Below, one piece after another: positions 27,872 through 36,451 of a stretch of DNA of 64,000 nucleotides. The stretch spans positions 62,001-126,000 of the forward strand of contig CAXDRX010000002.1 in NCBI GenBank assembly GCA_963991985.1, given 5' to 3'. The notes below the pieces were generated by a model. It did not search any database. It saw only the letters and a list, made by a program, of their open reading frames with translations, and was not told the origin of the DNA. Both the position numbers and the translations under genes were made by a program. This DNA is from MED-G17 sp963991985. Lineage in GTDB: Bacteria > Bacteroidota > Bacteroidia > NS11-12g > UBA9320. The stretch's first letter is position 1. Every line of letters starts with the position of its first letter.

Positions 27872-29009
27872 AGACCTTCGGTTTAATTTTTTTACGCACC
27901 GTTTGACTTTTGACAAAGCTAGTGGATTCGTAAATTAATAGTGCTATTGCTTTAAAATTCAAATTATAGATCTGAGATTGGTTGGTGAATTCCAATTCAA
28001 ATTGTTGGCATAAACTGTTTTGGAGCACAAAGAGGGATTGACCAGATTTTGAGTGCTTGCTTTTGAAGGGTTGCTCCGAACAATTGCCGAAAAATTCGTA
28101 GGATATTTTGAGATTGTGGGGTTTAAAATAAGCTGTCTCATTTGCCTTATTTTGATGAAGCTCTGGCATCACAAATTTTTTGAAAAAAGATTCGGGAAGT
28201 AAGCTTGAATCTTTATCCGACAGCTTAAGTGCAATACCAATAATCCTAAAGGAATCTCTGGGTAAATCAAAGGATTGATGAAATGTGTGCTGTTTGGTAA
28301 GGTCCAAATAACCACTTAGTTGGATCGGTTGGTTCATCATAACCAGAAAATTGGTATCAATCCTATTTGTTTCTTCCTCAATTGGGTTTTCAGTGGTATC
28401 ATTATCAATGGAAACAGATAATTTTTTTTGATAAGGTGAAATGGTGTACAGGCCACTTGCCTTAAAATTCAATGGAATTTTTTTCGCCAAGTTTATAATA
28501 AGGTTTCCTTTAGTGTTTGAAATCCATTTGAAATTTATTTCTTGTTTGGCTTTTAAAGTTTCAAATTTTTGAACCAATGAGTCTTGGAAATAAAATTCCA
28601 TTTGGGTGCGGTTGGCTTTTTTAATTAAAAGCTTTAATTGCAAGGTATCATGAAGTGAAAGCGGTACCTCATAACTTGCTGAATTCTGTTTTCTAGACAA
28701 TTCAAGTTCAAAACCCTTTTTTATTTGACTCACCTTTGGTGGTCTTAATTTTTCGAAAAGAGAGTCCAAAATACGAGTACTGGAAATGTTTACATCCAGA
28801 ATTTCTCCATTGGCCAATAACTCTACCATCTTATTTGACTGATTTCCGTTGCTGGGTTTGGTTTTGTCAATGACATTCTCCACCAAGCTTTTGGCTTTTT
28901 TAAGCAGTGCATCCTTGTCTATGAGTTCTTCTGTGTTGTTTTGGCCATATGCTGTGAAATTACAACACAAAAAGAAAAAGATGATAATTAAGTATTTAGT
29001 TTTTTGCAT
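27855..29009 (-). CDS. exported protein of unknown function in CIS operon
   Basis: A 384-residue protein from the ATG at 29009, chosen because a clean signal peptide starts there (Lys-rich start, then IIIFFFLCCNFTAYGQ); an in-frame TTG at 29024 is possible. The mature part opens with a short helical region (ELIDKDALLKKAKSLVENV) and continues as beta-rich sequence without recognisable domain, resembling consecutive Ig-like or jelly-roll folds. No enzymatic motif is seen. It overlaps both neighbours by 14-17 bases, so belongs to the same translationally coupled set as DUF4407 and the GH18-like lipoprotein. A periplasmic partner of those membrane proteins is plausible but inferred. Confidence 0.6.
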   Translation of the reverse strand: MQKTKYLIIIFFFLCCNFTAYGQNNTEELIDKDALLKKAKSLVENVIDKTKPSNGNQSNKMVELLANGEILDVNISSTRILDSLFEKLRPPKVSQIKKGFELELSRKQNSASYEVPLSLHDTLQLKLLIKKANRTQMEFYFQDSLVQKFETLKAKQEINFKWISNTKGNLIINLAKKIPLNFKASGLYTISPYQKKLSVSIDNDTTENPIEEETNRIDTNFLVMMNQPIQLSGYLDLTKQHTFHQSFDLPRDSFRIIGIALKLSDKDSSLLPESFFKKFVMPELHQNKANETAYFKPHNLKISYEFFGNCSEQPFKSKHSKSGQSLFVLQNSLCQQFELEFTNQSQIYNLNFKAIALLIYESTSFVKSQTVRKKIKPKVYVQWK

Positions 29010-30027
29010 CTTGATTTTTTTCAAATTCTTGGATTCGTTTCTTTTCTGACTCTGAAAAAGAAAAGAATTGATTTGACGTATTTTCCTCTCGTTCAGATTT
29101 GTCTAAATGGAATGATTTTTTCCGTGAATAAGCATTGTGTAGCTCCTGCAATAGTAAATCGTAGGGACCAATTGGCGTTAGTACTTTAGATAAAAGTGGT
29201 GCACATTCCAGTAAAAATATCAATAAAATAATTGCTAGTGAATTGAACCCGTTGATATCTTTGAGTGCATTCAGCTGGTTGAGGAAACCGAAATGATTGG
29301 CATTTTGTATTTTATTTATTTCATGATTTTTTTCTCGGGTGATTCGTTTGCTCTTTGAATTGATGGTTTCAATCTGTTTTGCCATTTCTTTTTTGATGAT
29401 GTAAAACTCTTCTGAAAACTTTTCATATTTTCTTTTCTTTCTTTCACACTCCGACCCGCTTCCTTTTATTTTCGTTCCACAGGTGCCATCGCACTCACAT
29501 TTGTATTCCTGATAATATTTTTCTTTAAGCTCAAACTTTTCTTTTAAATCATCATTGATGCTTACAATCTTTTCGTCTAGATTTTGTACCTGAACATCAT
29601 AATGTTTTTGAATGTTTCTTGTTTGTTGAATGATCTTATTTTGAATTTCAAGAAAAACTTCTTTTTCAAATAATTTCAATTCAAGTGGTTTGGCCAAAGA
29701 AACTGAAATAATAAAAGCAACAATGAGTCGGGGAGAAAGTGCAAGCAAATCTTTTCTCAAATTTCCACTTTTGTGAAACGAGATGATCATTATTCTGTCG
29801 AGGTTGAATATAAAAACGGCCCAAAGAGTGGAAAACAAAAGGAGAAGTAATTTTTGATTGGTAATCAGAGAAAAAGCAAAATAGGCACTTACCCATGCCG
29901 ATATACTTGTTATGAGAATAAAAGTGCCATAGATGGCCATACGTGTTTTTTCATTGTCAGGACACCTTCCCAAAATGCCTTCATTGGCTCCACTAATTGA
30001 TATTAATGCATTGACGATTTTGTTCAC
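28996..30027 (-). CDS. DUF4407 membrane protein
   Basis: A 343-residue protein with a GTG start. It has three or four membrane helices in the first 115 residues, a long cytosolic or periplasmic coiled coil (about 125-245) and another membrane helix at about 255-280 (SLAIILLIFLLECAPLL). The family signature is clear: FNLDRIMI near residue 78 and the ECAPLLSKVL at the last helix. The coiled coil is interrupted by a small Cys cluster (KCECDGTCG and SGSEC, about 175-195). DUF4407 proteins are of unknown function. Here the gene is the second of the CIS operon, which suggests a membrane-docking or sensing part. Confidence 0.85.
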   Translation of the reverse strand: MNKIVNALISISGANEGILGRCPDNEKTRMAIYGTFILITSISAWVSAYFAFSLITNQKLLLLLFSTLWAVFIFNLDRIMIISFHKSGNLRKDLLALSPRLIVAFIISVSLAKPLELKLFEKEVFLEIQNKIIQQTRNIQKHYDVQVQNLDEKIVSINDDLKEKFELKEKYYQEYKCECDGTCGTKIKGSGSECERKKRKYEKFSEEFYIIKKEMAKQIETINSKSKRITREKNHEINKIQNANHFGFLNQLNALKDINGFNSLAIILLIFLLECAPLLSKVLTPIGPYDLLLQELHNAYSRKKSFHLDKSEREENTSNQFFSFSESEKKRIQEFEKNQDAKN

Positions 30028-30051
30028 GCTTTTGCAATTATTGTTTCAATA

Positions 30052-30957
30052 TCATTTATTTTTTTTAAAAAGGAAAAAATGTCGAGGATTTACTATGAAA
30101 TGAACGCTTATTGAACTTTTTCTTTTCTGGGAACTTAGCTCAAAACATAAATCTTGGTTTTTGGTAATTGTAAATTCCATCGCCCCATTTTGTGGAAGTA
30201 CACCCCAATTTTTTTCCGTAATTTCCTCGGTATCAAAAGCGTTCCATTCAATCTTAATCTTGGTATTTTTGTTTACGAAAAATTTTGATCTGTTCTTTAT
30301 TGGTAAATATTTTTTGGACTTTTTGTCTAAAAAATAGAAGTGTAGTTGCAAACTTGGTTTTTGAAATGTTTTGACCAATATCCTTCTTTCGATCTGCTCT
30401 TCACCAGAATTTGCTTGAAGGACCAATAATTCATTTTTGGTAATTTTTTTCTTTATGGACCCTTCGATAGGAATAGGACCATGCCCTTGTAAATGAACAT
30501 TTTGCGCATTGATGCATTTCCAGTTGATGGTGATTTCGCTGCCCGGGTCAACTTCATATGAAGACACATTAAAATGTTGAATTTCTATCCTTTTCTCTGA
30601 AGAAACTCGGTAGGCAGATTTGGTGATTTCTATAAATATGTCCAAAAGATTCAATGCTTTGGATTTTTCAAGTTCAAGGATGGGTGAACTCTTTTGATCG
30701 AAAAAAATGACTTGTTGTTTGTCGATGATTGCAAAAGAGTCCCGTTTTTCTTTCGATATGAAAATATTGAATCCAGAAGCTTTCAACCTGAAAATAAAAT
30801 TGGATTGTTGGATGTCAAACGTCTTTTCGGTTGATTTTAGCACAATACAATTGACAAATAATTCACGATTTGCAAGAGCCAAAAGCTGTTCAGAGAGGGA
30901 GAAAAAGTATTTTTCATCAAAACAAATGTCAATCGTGTATTTGGATGACTCCAACAT
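30052..30957 (-). CDS. PLD-like/Ig-like protein, first gene of the CIS operon
   Basis: About 301 residues from the ATG at 30957. A TTG at 31032 would add 25 residues but lies upstream of the predicted promoter element at 31011-31018, so I prefer the ATG. Residues 1-120 look like a phospholipase D-type half domain (SKYTIDICF, then SGFNIFI and SFAIIDKQQVIFF), but the HxKxxxxD motif is absent, so no nuclease or lipase activity is expected. Residues about 125-300 look like Ig-like strands (VDPGSEITINWKC, IKIEWNAFD). Both assignments are pattern-based. It heads the operon and is divergent from the STAND gene. Confidence 0.5.
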   Translation of the reverse strand: MLESSKYTIDICFDEKYFFSLSEQLLALANRELFVNCIVLKSTEKTFDIQQSNFIFRLKASGFNIFISKEKRDSFAIIDKQQVIFFDQKSSPILELEKSKALNLLDIFIEITKSAYRVSSEKRIEIQHFNVSSYEVDPGSEITINWKCINAQNVHLQGHGPIPIEGSIKKKITKNELLVLQANSGEEQIERRILVKTFQKPSLQLHFYFLDKKSKKYLPIKNRSKFFVNKNTKIKIEWNAFDTEEITEKNWGVLPQNGAMEFTITKNQDLCFELSSQKRKSSISVHFIVNPRHFFLFKKNK

Positions 30958-31010
30958 TGCAAAAAGACTTAATGAGGAAAAACTTGGATCCGAGCTCAAA
31001 ACAAAACATA

Positions 31011-31018
31011 CAAATTTA
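31011..31018 (-). promoter_or_regulatory. minus-7 element for the CIS operon
   Basis: Read on the minus strand this is TAAATTTG, an exact match to the Bacteroidota TAnnTTTG element. Transcription would begin near 31005, about 48 bases before the ATG of the first CIS gene at 30957. No TTTG box is found 17-23 bases upstream, so the promoter may be weak or need an activator. Confidence 0.4.
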
Positions 31019-31048
31019 ACCAGGTCAATCAAAATGTTTTTATATGCA

Positions 31049-31056
31049 TAAATTTG
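31049..31056 (+). promoter_or_regulatory. minus-7 element for the STAND gene
   Basis: TAAATTTG, an exact TAnnTTTG match, ends seven bases before the ATG at 31063. The start of transcription would fall at or next to the ATG, giving a nearly leaderless messenger. No clear TTTG box at minus 33. Together with the element at 31011-31018 it forms a compact divergent pair 30 bases apart. Confidence 0.4.
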
Positions 31057-31062
31057 CTAAGG

Positions 31063-34000
31063 ATGGATTCGTTTTATAACTGGAGGAAAAGGCAAATTGA
31101 GACCAGCATTGAGCTTCTAAGGGATTACGGTTTTGTTTTTGTTCATGGTGAAGAAGGGTGTGGTAAGTCTGTAATAATAAATGAGTTGATTCCAAGAAGA
31201 CTCGAATCCAATAAGAATGGTTTTGATCATCAAGAATGGATTTTTACTAGGATGGCTCCGGGCACCAATGCCTTGTTTAATCTTTCATGGCAAGTTGTTC
31301 GTTCTGTGGATCAAGGTGAAAATATTGATTTAGATGTGGTAAAAAATCTCGAGACAGACATGGAATCCAGCAATCGAGGGCTTGAAATCTTTCTTGAGAA
31401 CAATAAAGAAAACAGGAACCATTTACTTATCGTTGATGATTTTGAGGAATTGATTCAACTCAGCCAAGTTTCAGAAAAAGACAATCGAGACCAAATCAAC
31501 CAGTTTATCTCCAATATATTTAAGGTTGCCGAGGACAAAAAAATTTACTTGATTTTGGGTATAAGGTCAAATGCCATCAATGCATTTTCTGAATATCCCA
31601 TGTTCCAAGAAAAAATTTCCAAAAGTCAGTTTGCCATCAATGATTTGGAGGAATCTGGCCTGAAGGAGGCAATTTCTAGTTTTGGTTTGGAAGACGAAAT
31701 AAAATCCGAGGATGCTGATTTTCTGGAAATTCTGAATCAGGTAGGTGACTGTCAATTACCTTTTTTGAATCCATTTCTAAAAGAGCTAAAAACTAGAAAT
31801 ATTGGTCGGCAAGAAGTCAAAAACTGTTTGCCCATTTATCGCTTTGAGAAGGAAAATTTTAGTCAAAGGTTTCATGATTTAGAAAATGAAGAGCAGCAGA
31901 TCATCAAAAAATTGGTTCAACTTTTTTTCACCCACAAAACCAATGGCGGTTTAGAGCCAATATATTCAAAAAAGGAATTGGTGAAATATATTGGTTCTGA
32001 TATTGAAAAAATTATGGAGACCATGGTTGCCTATGATCCCCATTCATTTTTATTCATTAGAAAAACAAATATTTACGGAGCACATGCAATCAAAGGCAAA
32101 GAGTCAGATCAAGTCCGAAGTGAGACCATAAAACTTAGGTTTTTAAGACACTCATTTTTAATTGATCAAATAACAAATTGGTTGGAAGAAGAAAACAAAA
32201 ATAAAAGCAACTATCTCCAACTTTGTGACCTTTCGAAAAGTTATGAGAATGAAAGGGGAAACTTATTGAAATCCCCTGAGCTTGAATATTTTTTAGCTTG
32301 GCAGGAGCAAAACAAATTAGAAAGGCAATGGCTTCTTAGATATCGGGACGATTTTGACAAAGCGTTCAATTACTTGGAAAAGAGCAAGTTAGAAGACAAC
32401 CAAGAAAAGAAACGTAAAAAATTAGAGCTCGAAAATGAAAAGAATAAAAATAGGAAAAGGATTAGGGGGCTATTGCTTCTGGTAAGTTTTGCCTTAGTTG
32501 CTGCAGTAGTCGCCTTTATTAAAGGGGAGGAAGCAAGAAAAAGTAGGAACGAAGCCACGGCAAGTTTAGATTTTGCTGAATATAAAGCTGAACAGGCTAG
32601 GATTGCAAAAGACAGCTCTATTGCAGCAAGGTACCTCGCTGATGAAAAGACTGAGGAAGCAAGAAAAAGTGAAAAGGAAGCCAAAAAAGCTGAGAAAAGT
32701 GCAGAAGAATCAAAAATTGAGGCCGAAAAAGCAGAACTGCAAGCTAGGTTCAACTTAATCAAAGCCCAAGAGGAAAGAAAACGTGCAGAATCAAATGAGA
32801 GGCGTGCCGATAAAGAAAGAAAAAAAGCAGAAAAAAATGAAAAGGAAGCCAAAAAGCTAAAGCGAATTGCCTCCATTGAAGCAAAATTATTGCAATTATC
32901 AAATCAGTTAAAAATTGCCGATATAAATGATAAAAAAGGCATAGAATTTTATGTTCAACAAGTGGTTGACTCCGCTGATCAATTGCGAAAAACACAAAAC
33001 GAACTAAAGCAGGAAAACCCCGAAGAATATGCCAACTTGAATCTGAGTCAATTGCAACCCATTTTTCAAACTTCTTTTGAAAAAATAAATGGGAAAAACA
33101 AGTATATAGATACCAAAATGAATCTCCTGAGCACCTCCAACGGAAGCAAAACAAAATACAATGGCAATTTGAGGGATATCGACATCAACCAAAGGGGAAA
33201 TGCAGTATCCGTTGGGAATAAGGGGGTTGTATATTTTGCTGAAAATATGACTTTCAAAACACCCGGTCGAAATATTCTACCAGTGCATAGAGTCTCTAAT
33301 GCAAATAACCTTGTTGATTTAAGAAGTTGTAAACTATTGCCCAATGGAAACGTTGCCTTGGGAGGGGTTTCGGCAGGCGAGGCTTTTTTGGCCATCTTTG
33401 ATCCGAGCCAAAAGACTTCAAAAAGAATCGCATTTGAGGCCGAAAAAAATGATATTGTCAAAGATTTTTTCATTATTGGTAAGACAATAATCGCTCGTGG
33501 TTTAAATACTTTTTATTTCTTTCAAATACCAAATTTGCTGAAAGCCAAAGACCCGCTAATGTTTAATCATAAAATTCAAACTGTTTTTCAATTCCAAGAT
33601 CAAATATTTTTTGTTATCAATGGTCAATTAAAAACCTTGGACGAAAATGGTAGTCAGTCAACATTTTTCTTAAAAAATATTGAATCTAGTTCCTCAATAT
33701 TTGTGGACGACCGTTGGGTTATTTTGGGAACGCAAAAAGGTAGATTAAAGGTCTTTAAGAGAAATGGAAAGGAATTGGTTGAGAAAGTGGACATGAATGC
33801 ACACAATTCTGCCATAACCTCTTTGGCATACTTGCCTGAGTCTTCCTATTTGGTTACTTCTTCTTTAGACAACGAAGTGAAAGTATTTTCAATGAATCAA
33901 AACAATTCGTCGCTAAAAAAATTGAATCAAATTTCTTCTCTGGAGGGCCACGAAAAGTGGGTTTGGAAAATGGTAAAAGCAGAAATTGGATCGGGACACT

Positions 34001-34092
34001 TCTTGGTATCCATTGATGAAGGGGGGAATGCCTTGGCATGGTATTCCGACTCAGACGAACTCTTGGATGAACTTAGGAAAAAAGTAAATTGA
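31063..34092 (+). CDS. STAND NTPase with membrane helix, coiled coil and WD-type propeller
   Basis: About 1009 residues from the ATG at 31063; an in-frame TTG at 31054 lies inside the promoter element. The NTPase module has Walker A GEEGCGKS at 29-36 and Walker B LLIVDDFEEL at 121-130, the D-x-F-E-E-L form typical of STAND ATPases, followed by a LILGIRSN sensor segment. A membrane helix lies at about 464-486, then a Glu/Ala/Lys/Arg heptad coiled coil to about 600, then propeller repeats to the C-terminus with a good WD-like repeat (SAITSLAYLPESSYLVTSS). STAND proteins oligomerise on ligand binding. Its divergence from the CIS operon and convergence with the cargo operon suggest a sensor or gate for that system. 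Confidence 0.82.
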   Translation: MDSFYNWRKRQIETSIELLRDYGFVFVHGEEGCGKSVIINELIPRRLESNKNGFDHQEWIFTRMAPGTNALFNLSWQVVRSVDQGENIDLDVVKNLETDMESSNRGLEIFLENNKENRNHLLIVDDFEELIQLSQVSEKDNRDQINQFISNIFKVAEDKKIYLILGIRSNAINAFSEYPMFQEKISKSQFAINDLEESGLKEAISSFGLEDEIKSEDADFLEILNQVGDCQLPFLNPFLKELKTRNIGRQEVKNCLPIYRFEKENFSQRFHDLENEEQQIIKKLVQLFFTHKTNGGLEPIYSKKELVKYIGSDIEKIMETMVAYDPHSFLFIRKTNIYGAHAIKGKESDQVRSETIKLRFLRHSFLIDQITNWLEEENKNKSNYLQLCDLSKSYENERGNLLKSPELEYFLAWQEQNKLERQWLLRYRDDFDKAFNYLEKSKLEDNQEKKRKKLELENEKNKNRKRIRGLLLLVSFALVAAVVAFIKGEEARKSRNEATASLDFAEYKAEQARIAKDSSIAARYLADEKTEEARKSEKEAKKAEKSAEESKIEAEKAELQARFNLIKAQEERKRAESNERRADKERKKAEKNEKEAKKLKRIASIEAKLLQLSNQLKIADINDKKGIEFYVQQVVDSADQLRKTQNELKQENPEEYANLNLSQLQPIFQTSFEKINGKNKYIDTKMNLLSTSNGSKTKYNGNLRDIDINQRGNAVSVGNKGVVYFAENMTFKTPGRNILPVHRVSNANNLVDLRSCKLLPNGNVALGGVSAGEAFLAIFDPSQKTSKRIAFEAEKNDIVKDFFIIGKTIIARGLNTFYFFQIPNLLKAKDPLMFNHKIQTVFQFQDQIFFVINGQLKTLDENGSQSTFFLKNIESSSSIFVDDRWVILGTQKGRLKVFKRNGKELVEKVDMNAHNSAITSLAYLPESSYLVTSSLDNEVKVFSMNQNNSSLKKLNQISSLEGHEKWVWKMVKAEIGSGHFLVSIDEGGNALAWYSDSDELLDELRKKVN

Positions 34093-34094
34093 CT

Positions 34095-34547
34095 TTAATG
34101 ATCTGATGCTTGGATAAATTTCTCTAATTGCCAACAAATAAGATCCAAACAGACCAAAAGTTTTTTTTCTATTTCGGCCACAGAAATCTTAGGATTGAAC
34201 ATTTCTCGATATTGAAAATAAACTAGATCATTTTCTATTAAGTGCCCAAAAGAACCTATTGGCAATTCAAAGTTTGTATTCATCATCTTATGAATGAATG
34301 TGGCAAATTTTTCATTTGGTATTTCTGCTAGTTTCATTGGAAGTTCCACAAAGTATTGCATAATCTTCAAACCGTCTAATTCTTCTTCCACATCGGAGAG
34401 AAGCATGATGTTCATGGATACTTCTGTTTGTGAGTCTTCTAAATAGAATTTGCAAGTGAGGTGTTCTTGGTTGTGTGCATCACTATGGTTGACAGCAACA
34501 GACGCAATGCCTGATCTTTCGAGTATGTTTTTGATTTCGGAGAGCAA
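34095..34547 (-). CDS. chaperone-like small protein (YbjN/CesT-like) after second cargo gene
   Basis: A 150-residue acidic protein with TTG start. The pattern of two N-terminal strands (CKFYLEDSQTEVSMNIML), a helix, FIHKMMNTNFELPIGSFGHLIENDLVYFQYR (about 84-113) and a long last helix is that of the YbjN/type III secretion chaperone fold, and the small protein after the DUF4157 gene repeats it (N-x-N, F-x-x-x-x-E-N, YF-x-x-YR). Each lies directly downstream of a cargo-like gene. I infer a dedicated cargo chaperone or loader for the 473-residue protein. It ends two bases from the convergent STAND gene. Confidence 0.6.
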   Translation of the reverse strand: MLSEIKNILERSGIASVAVNHSDAHNQEHLTCKFYLEDSQTEVSMNIMLLSDVEEELDGLKIMQYFVELPMKLAEIPNEKFATFIHKMMNTNFELPIGSFGHLIENDLVYFQYREMFNPKISVAEIEKKLLVCLDLICWQLEKFIQASDH

Positions 34548-34561
34548 GTAGTATTTAGGAT

Positions 34562-35983
34562 TTAGCTTTTAATTTTCTTTTTCAATAATTCCACTTTTTT
34601 GTCTTGGTCAGCTTCATTGAACTGTTTTGTATTGCCAATAGAGCTAAAAAGTGCCAAGTCTTCGGAATGGTTTGCCAGGTATTCGGCCAATTTATTATTG
34701 GCTTCCTCATTTTTTTTGGTTGATTTGCTCTCATCGCTTTTCCCAGACAACCAATTGTCTGGATTGTTTTCATATTCCATTTTTCTAGTTTCATAATCTT
34801 TTACTTGCCCATCTTCTCCAATGGCTCCGTACTTTTCTAATTTTTTGTTTACGTAGGCTTCTTTATCATCACCATATTCTTCAAGTTTGTTGTTGGCTTT
34901 TCTTTTTTTCCAAAGCTTCAATGGGTTATATCCTTGGTATTCTTTGGCTTCCTCTAACTTTTGTTTTTTGGTGTCGAAATCGTTTCCAATTTCATCTGCA
35001 TCTCTTAGGTGTCTTTCTTTTCGGTCACGGCCATATTGTTTGATCTTGCTGTAAGCAGCTTTTCCACCTTTTATGGCCATAGAGGTCGCTCCCAAAGCCA
35101 TTCCAACAGGAGCAGCAACGCCAGAGAGTGTAAGTGCTCCCGCTGTAGCGTCAAGGGCACCAGTAACTGCATTGAGCGCCCCCTTGCTTTGTTTTTTGCT
35201 TTGAAGACGATCCATGTGTCTCAACATTTCTAGTCTCTCAGTGTAATCACTCTCTTTGGTAGTCCATTCATTTTTGTCATTGGCGAATTGGTTCTTTTTT
35301 TCTTTCCAATCTAATTTGTCAGAAGAATGTTCTTTGTCTCTCTGTTCCCATGCATCTTTCCCAGATTTTAAATTGATTTCTGTTTGATTAATTTCATCAT
35401 GAATGTTGGATTTCTTATCGGTTGATTTTTTTAGATTGTAACCTCCTTTCAAAAGGTCCATTGCTCCAGTAGCAACAGAAAAAGCCCCTGAGGCAGTTGC
35501 TGCTCCTTTCATGGCAGGGCTTGCAGCATCTTTGGCTCCTTCCAAGAATTTCCCTGCTTTGAGCCCGCTATCCACGGCAGAATTTACAGATTGACCTGTG
35601 GTGGCTCCCTTTTGAAGACCTCTTCCAGCAAGTCGTCCGAGTGCTCCATATCTCCGATTGCCTTCGCTGTCAGCATATCGTCCTTCTTTTACATTATTCA
35701 ATTCCTCTTTTGCCTTGTCTGCACCCAAAGCACTGCCAACCGTACCAGCAGCGGAAGATAGGGTTTTTGAAATACTGGATTCGTTTTGTTCTCCTCCCTC
35801 GGTGGCTTCTTTTTTTCTCGAAAAAAGACCGGTGATACTATCTTTTATTGATTTTAATTGAACGATGTGGTTGCTTTCATCTGCCATTTGTTGCATTTGG
35901 TCAACTTCGGGAGAATTAAAGTCGTTTTTTGCGTTGGAGGAGGGCTGAAGTTTTTTCTTTTCTTTATGGGAGTAAAACCGCAC
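34562..35983 (-). CDS. putative CIS cargo/toxin with shared N-terminal signal
   Basis: A 473-residue protein (GTG start) with no recognised catalytic domain. Residues 31-48 (QQMADESNHIVQLKSIKD) match residues 41-58 of the neighbouring DUF4157 cargo. Two Ala/Gly-rich, hydrophobic helical stretches follow (about 150-178 and 272-308; the second includes GALTLSGVAAPVGMALGA), separated by a charged coiled-coil region. The C-terminal 150 residues are Lys/Glu/Asp/Asn-rich and hydrophilic. There is no signal peptide. The hydrophobic stretches could be membrane-inserting hairpins as in pore-forming toxins, but this is inference. It is followed by a chaperone-like gene 14 bases on. Confidence 0.6.
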   Translation of the reverse strand: MRFYSHKEKKKLQPSSNAKNDFNSPEVDQMQQMADESNHIVQLKSIKDSITGLFSRKKEATEGGEQNESSISKTLSSAAGTVGSALGADKAKEELNNVKEGRYADSEGNRRYGALGRLAGRGLQKGATTGQSVNSAVDSGLKAGKFLEGAKDAASPAMKGAATASGAFSVATGAMDLLKGGYNLKKSTDKKSNIHDEINQTEINLKSGKDAWEQRDKEHSSDKLDWKEKKNQFANDKNEWTTKESDYTERLEMLRHMDRLQSKKQSKGALNAVTGALDATAGALTLSGVAAPVGMALGATSMAIKGGKAAYSKIKQYGRDRKERHLRDADEIGNDFDTKKQKLEEAKEYQGYNPLKLWKKRKANNKLEEYGDDKEAYVNKKLEKYGAIGEDGQVKDYETRKMEYENNPDNWLSGKSDESKSTKKNEEANNKLAEYLANHSEDLALFSSIGNTKQFNEADQDKKVELLKKKIKS

Positions 35984-36021
35984 GATGAGAATTATGAATT
36001 AAATATAACGAATTAATTGTA

Positions 36022-36447
36022 TCACAAGCTCAATTCAATTTTTTTGACAAAAAATGAATTAACAGAATTGAATATAAAATCCTGAACAAGCAAATCATTC
36101 TCCAATTGATCATAACCCAGTAAAAGTGTGGATCGATAACTTATGAAATATTGTTCATTTTCTTGCGTGAAGACCAAAAAGCCAGTATCCGAATTTAAAT
36201 TTAGTTTGTTTAGAACTTGGTATAATTCATTACTTGGTTGGAGAAAGGGTTGCGGAAAGGTAGCGAAAACATTGAGATAAACACTGTCCTCAAGTTTTGA
36301 GAAAATCAGTGCGAACTGAAGATCAGTATCTTCTCTTTTGGAAGAAAAAATGATGGTACCTACATCTAAACTGTCCACTTCCTTGTCTTCATGGATTTTA
36401 AAATTCAGTTCTTTTAGATTTTTATGTAAAAACTGTTTCATATTCAT
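36022..36447 (-). CDS. chaperone-like small protein (YbjN/CesT-like) after DUF4157 cargo
   Basis: About 141 residues from the ATG at 36447; a TTG at 36462 would add five residues and overlap the cargo gene by 11 bases. The strand-helix order and the segment with NSDTGFLVF followed by ENEQYFISYR (about 95-115) parallel the small protein at 34095-34547. The YbjN/CesT-like fold suggests a dimeric binding chaperone. It follows its presumed client, the DUF4157 protein, by only four bases. Role is inferred from fold pattern and the repeated gene order. Confidence 0.6.
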   Translation of the reverse strand: MNMKQFLHKNLKELNFKIHEDKEVDSLDVGTIIFSSKREDTDLQFALIFSKLEDSVYLNVFATFPQPFLQPSNELYQVLNKLNLNSDTGFLVFTQENEQYFISYRSTLLLGYDQLENDLLVQDFIFNSVNSFFVKKIELSL

Positions 36448-36451
36448 AAAA

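Noticed and set aside
32370..32876. Long open frame on the minus strand within the STAND gene
   Set aside because: It mirrors the Glu/Lys/Ala coiled-coil codons of the plus-strand gene, giving Ser/Phe/Leu low complexity. It has no family match and the plus frame has clear motifs.
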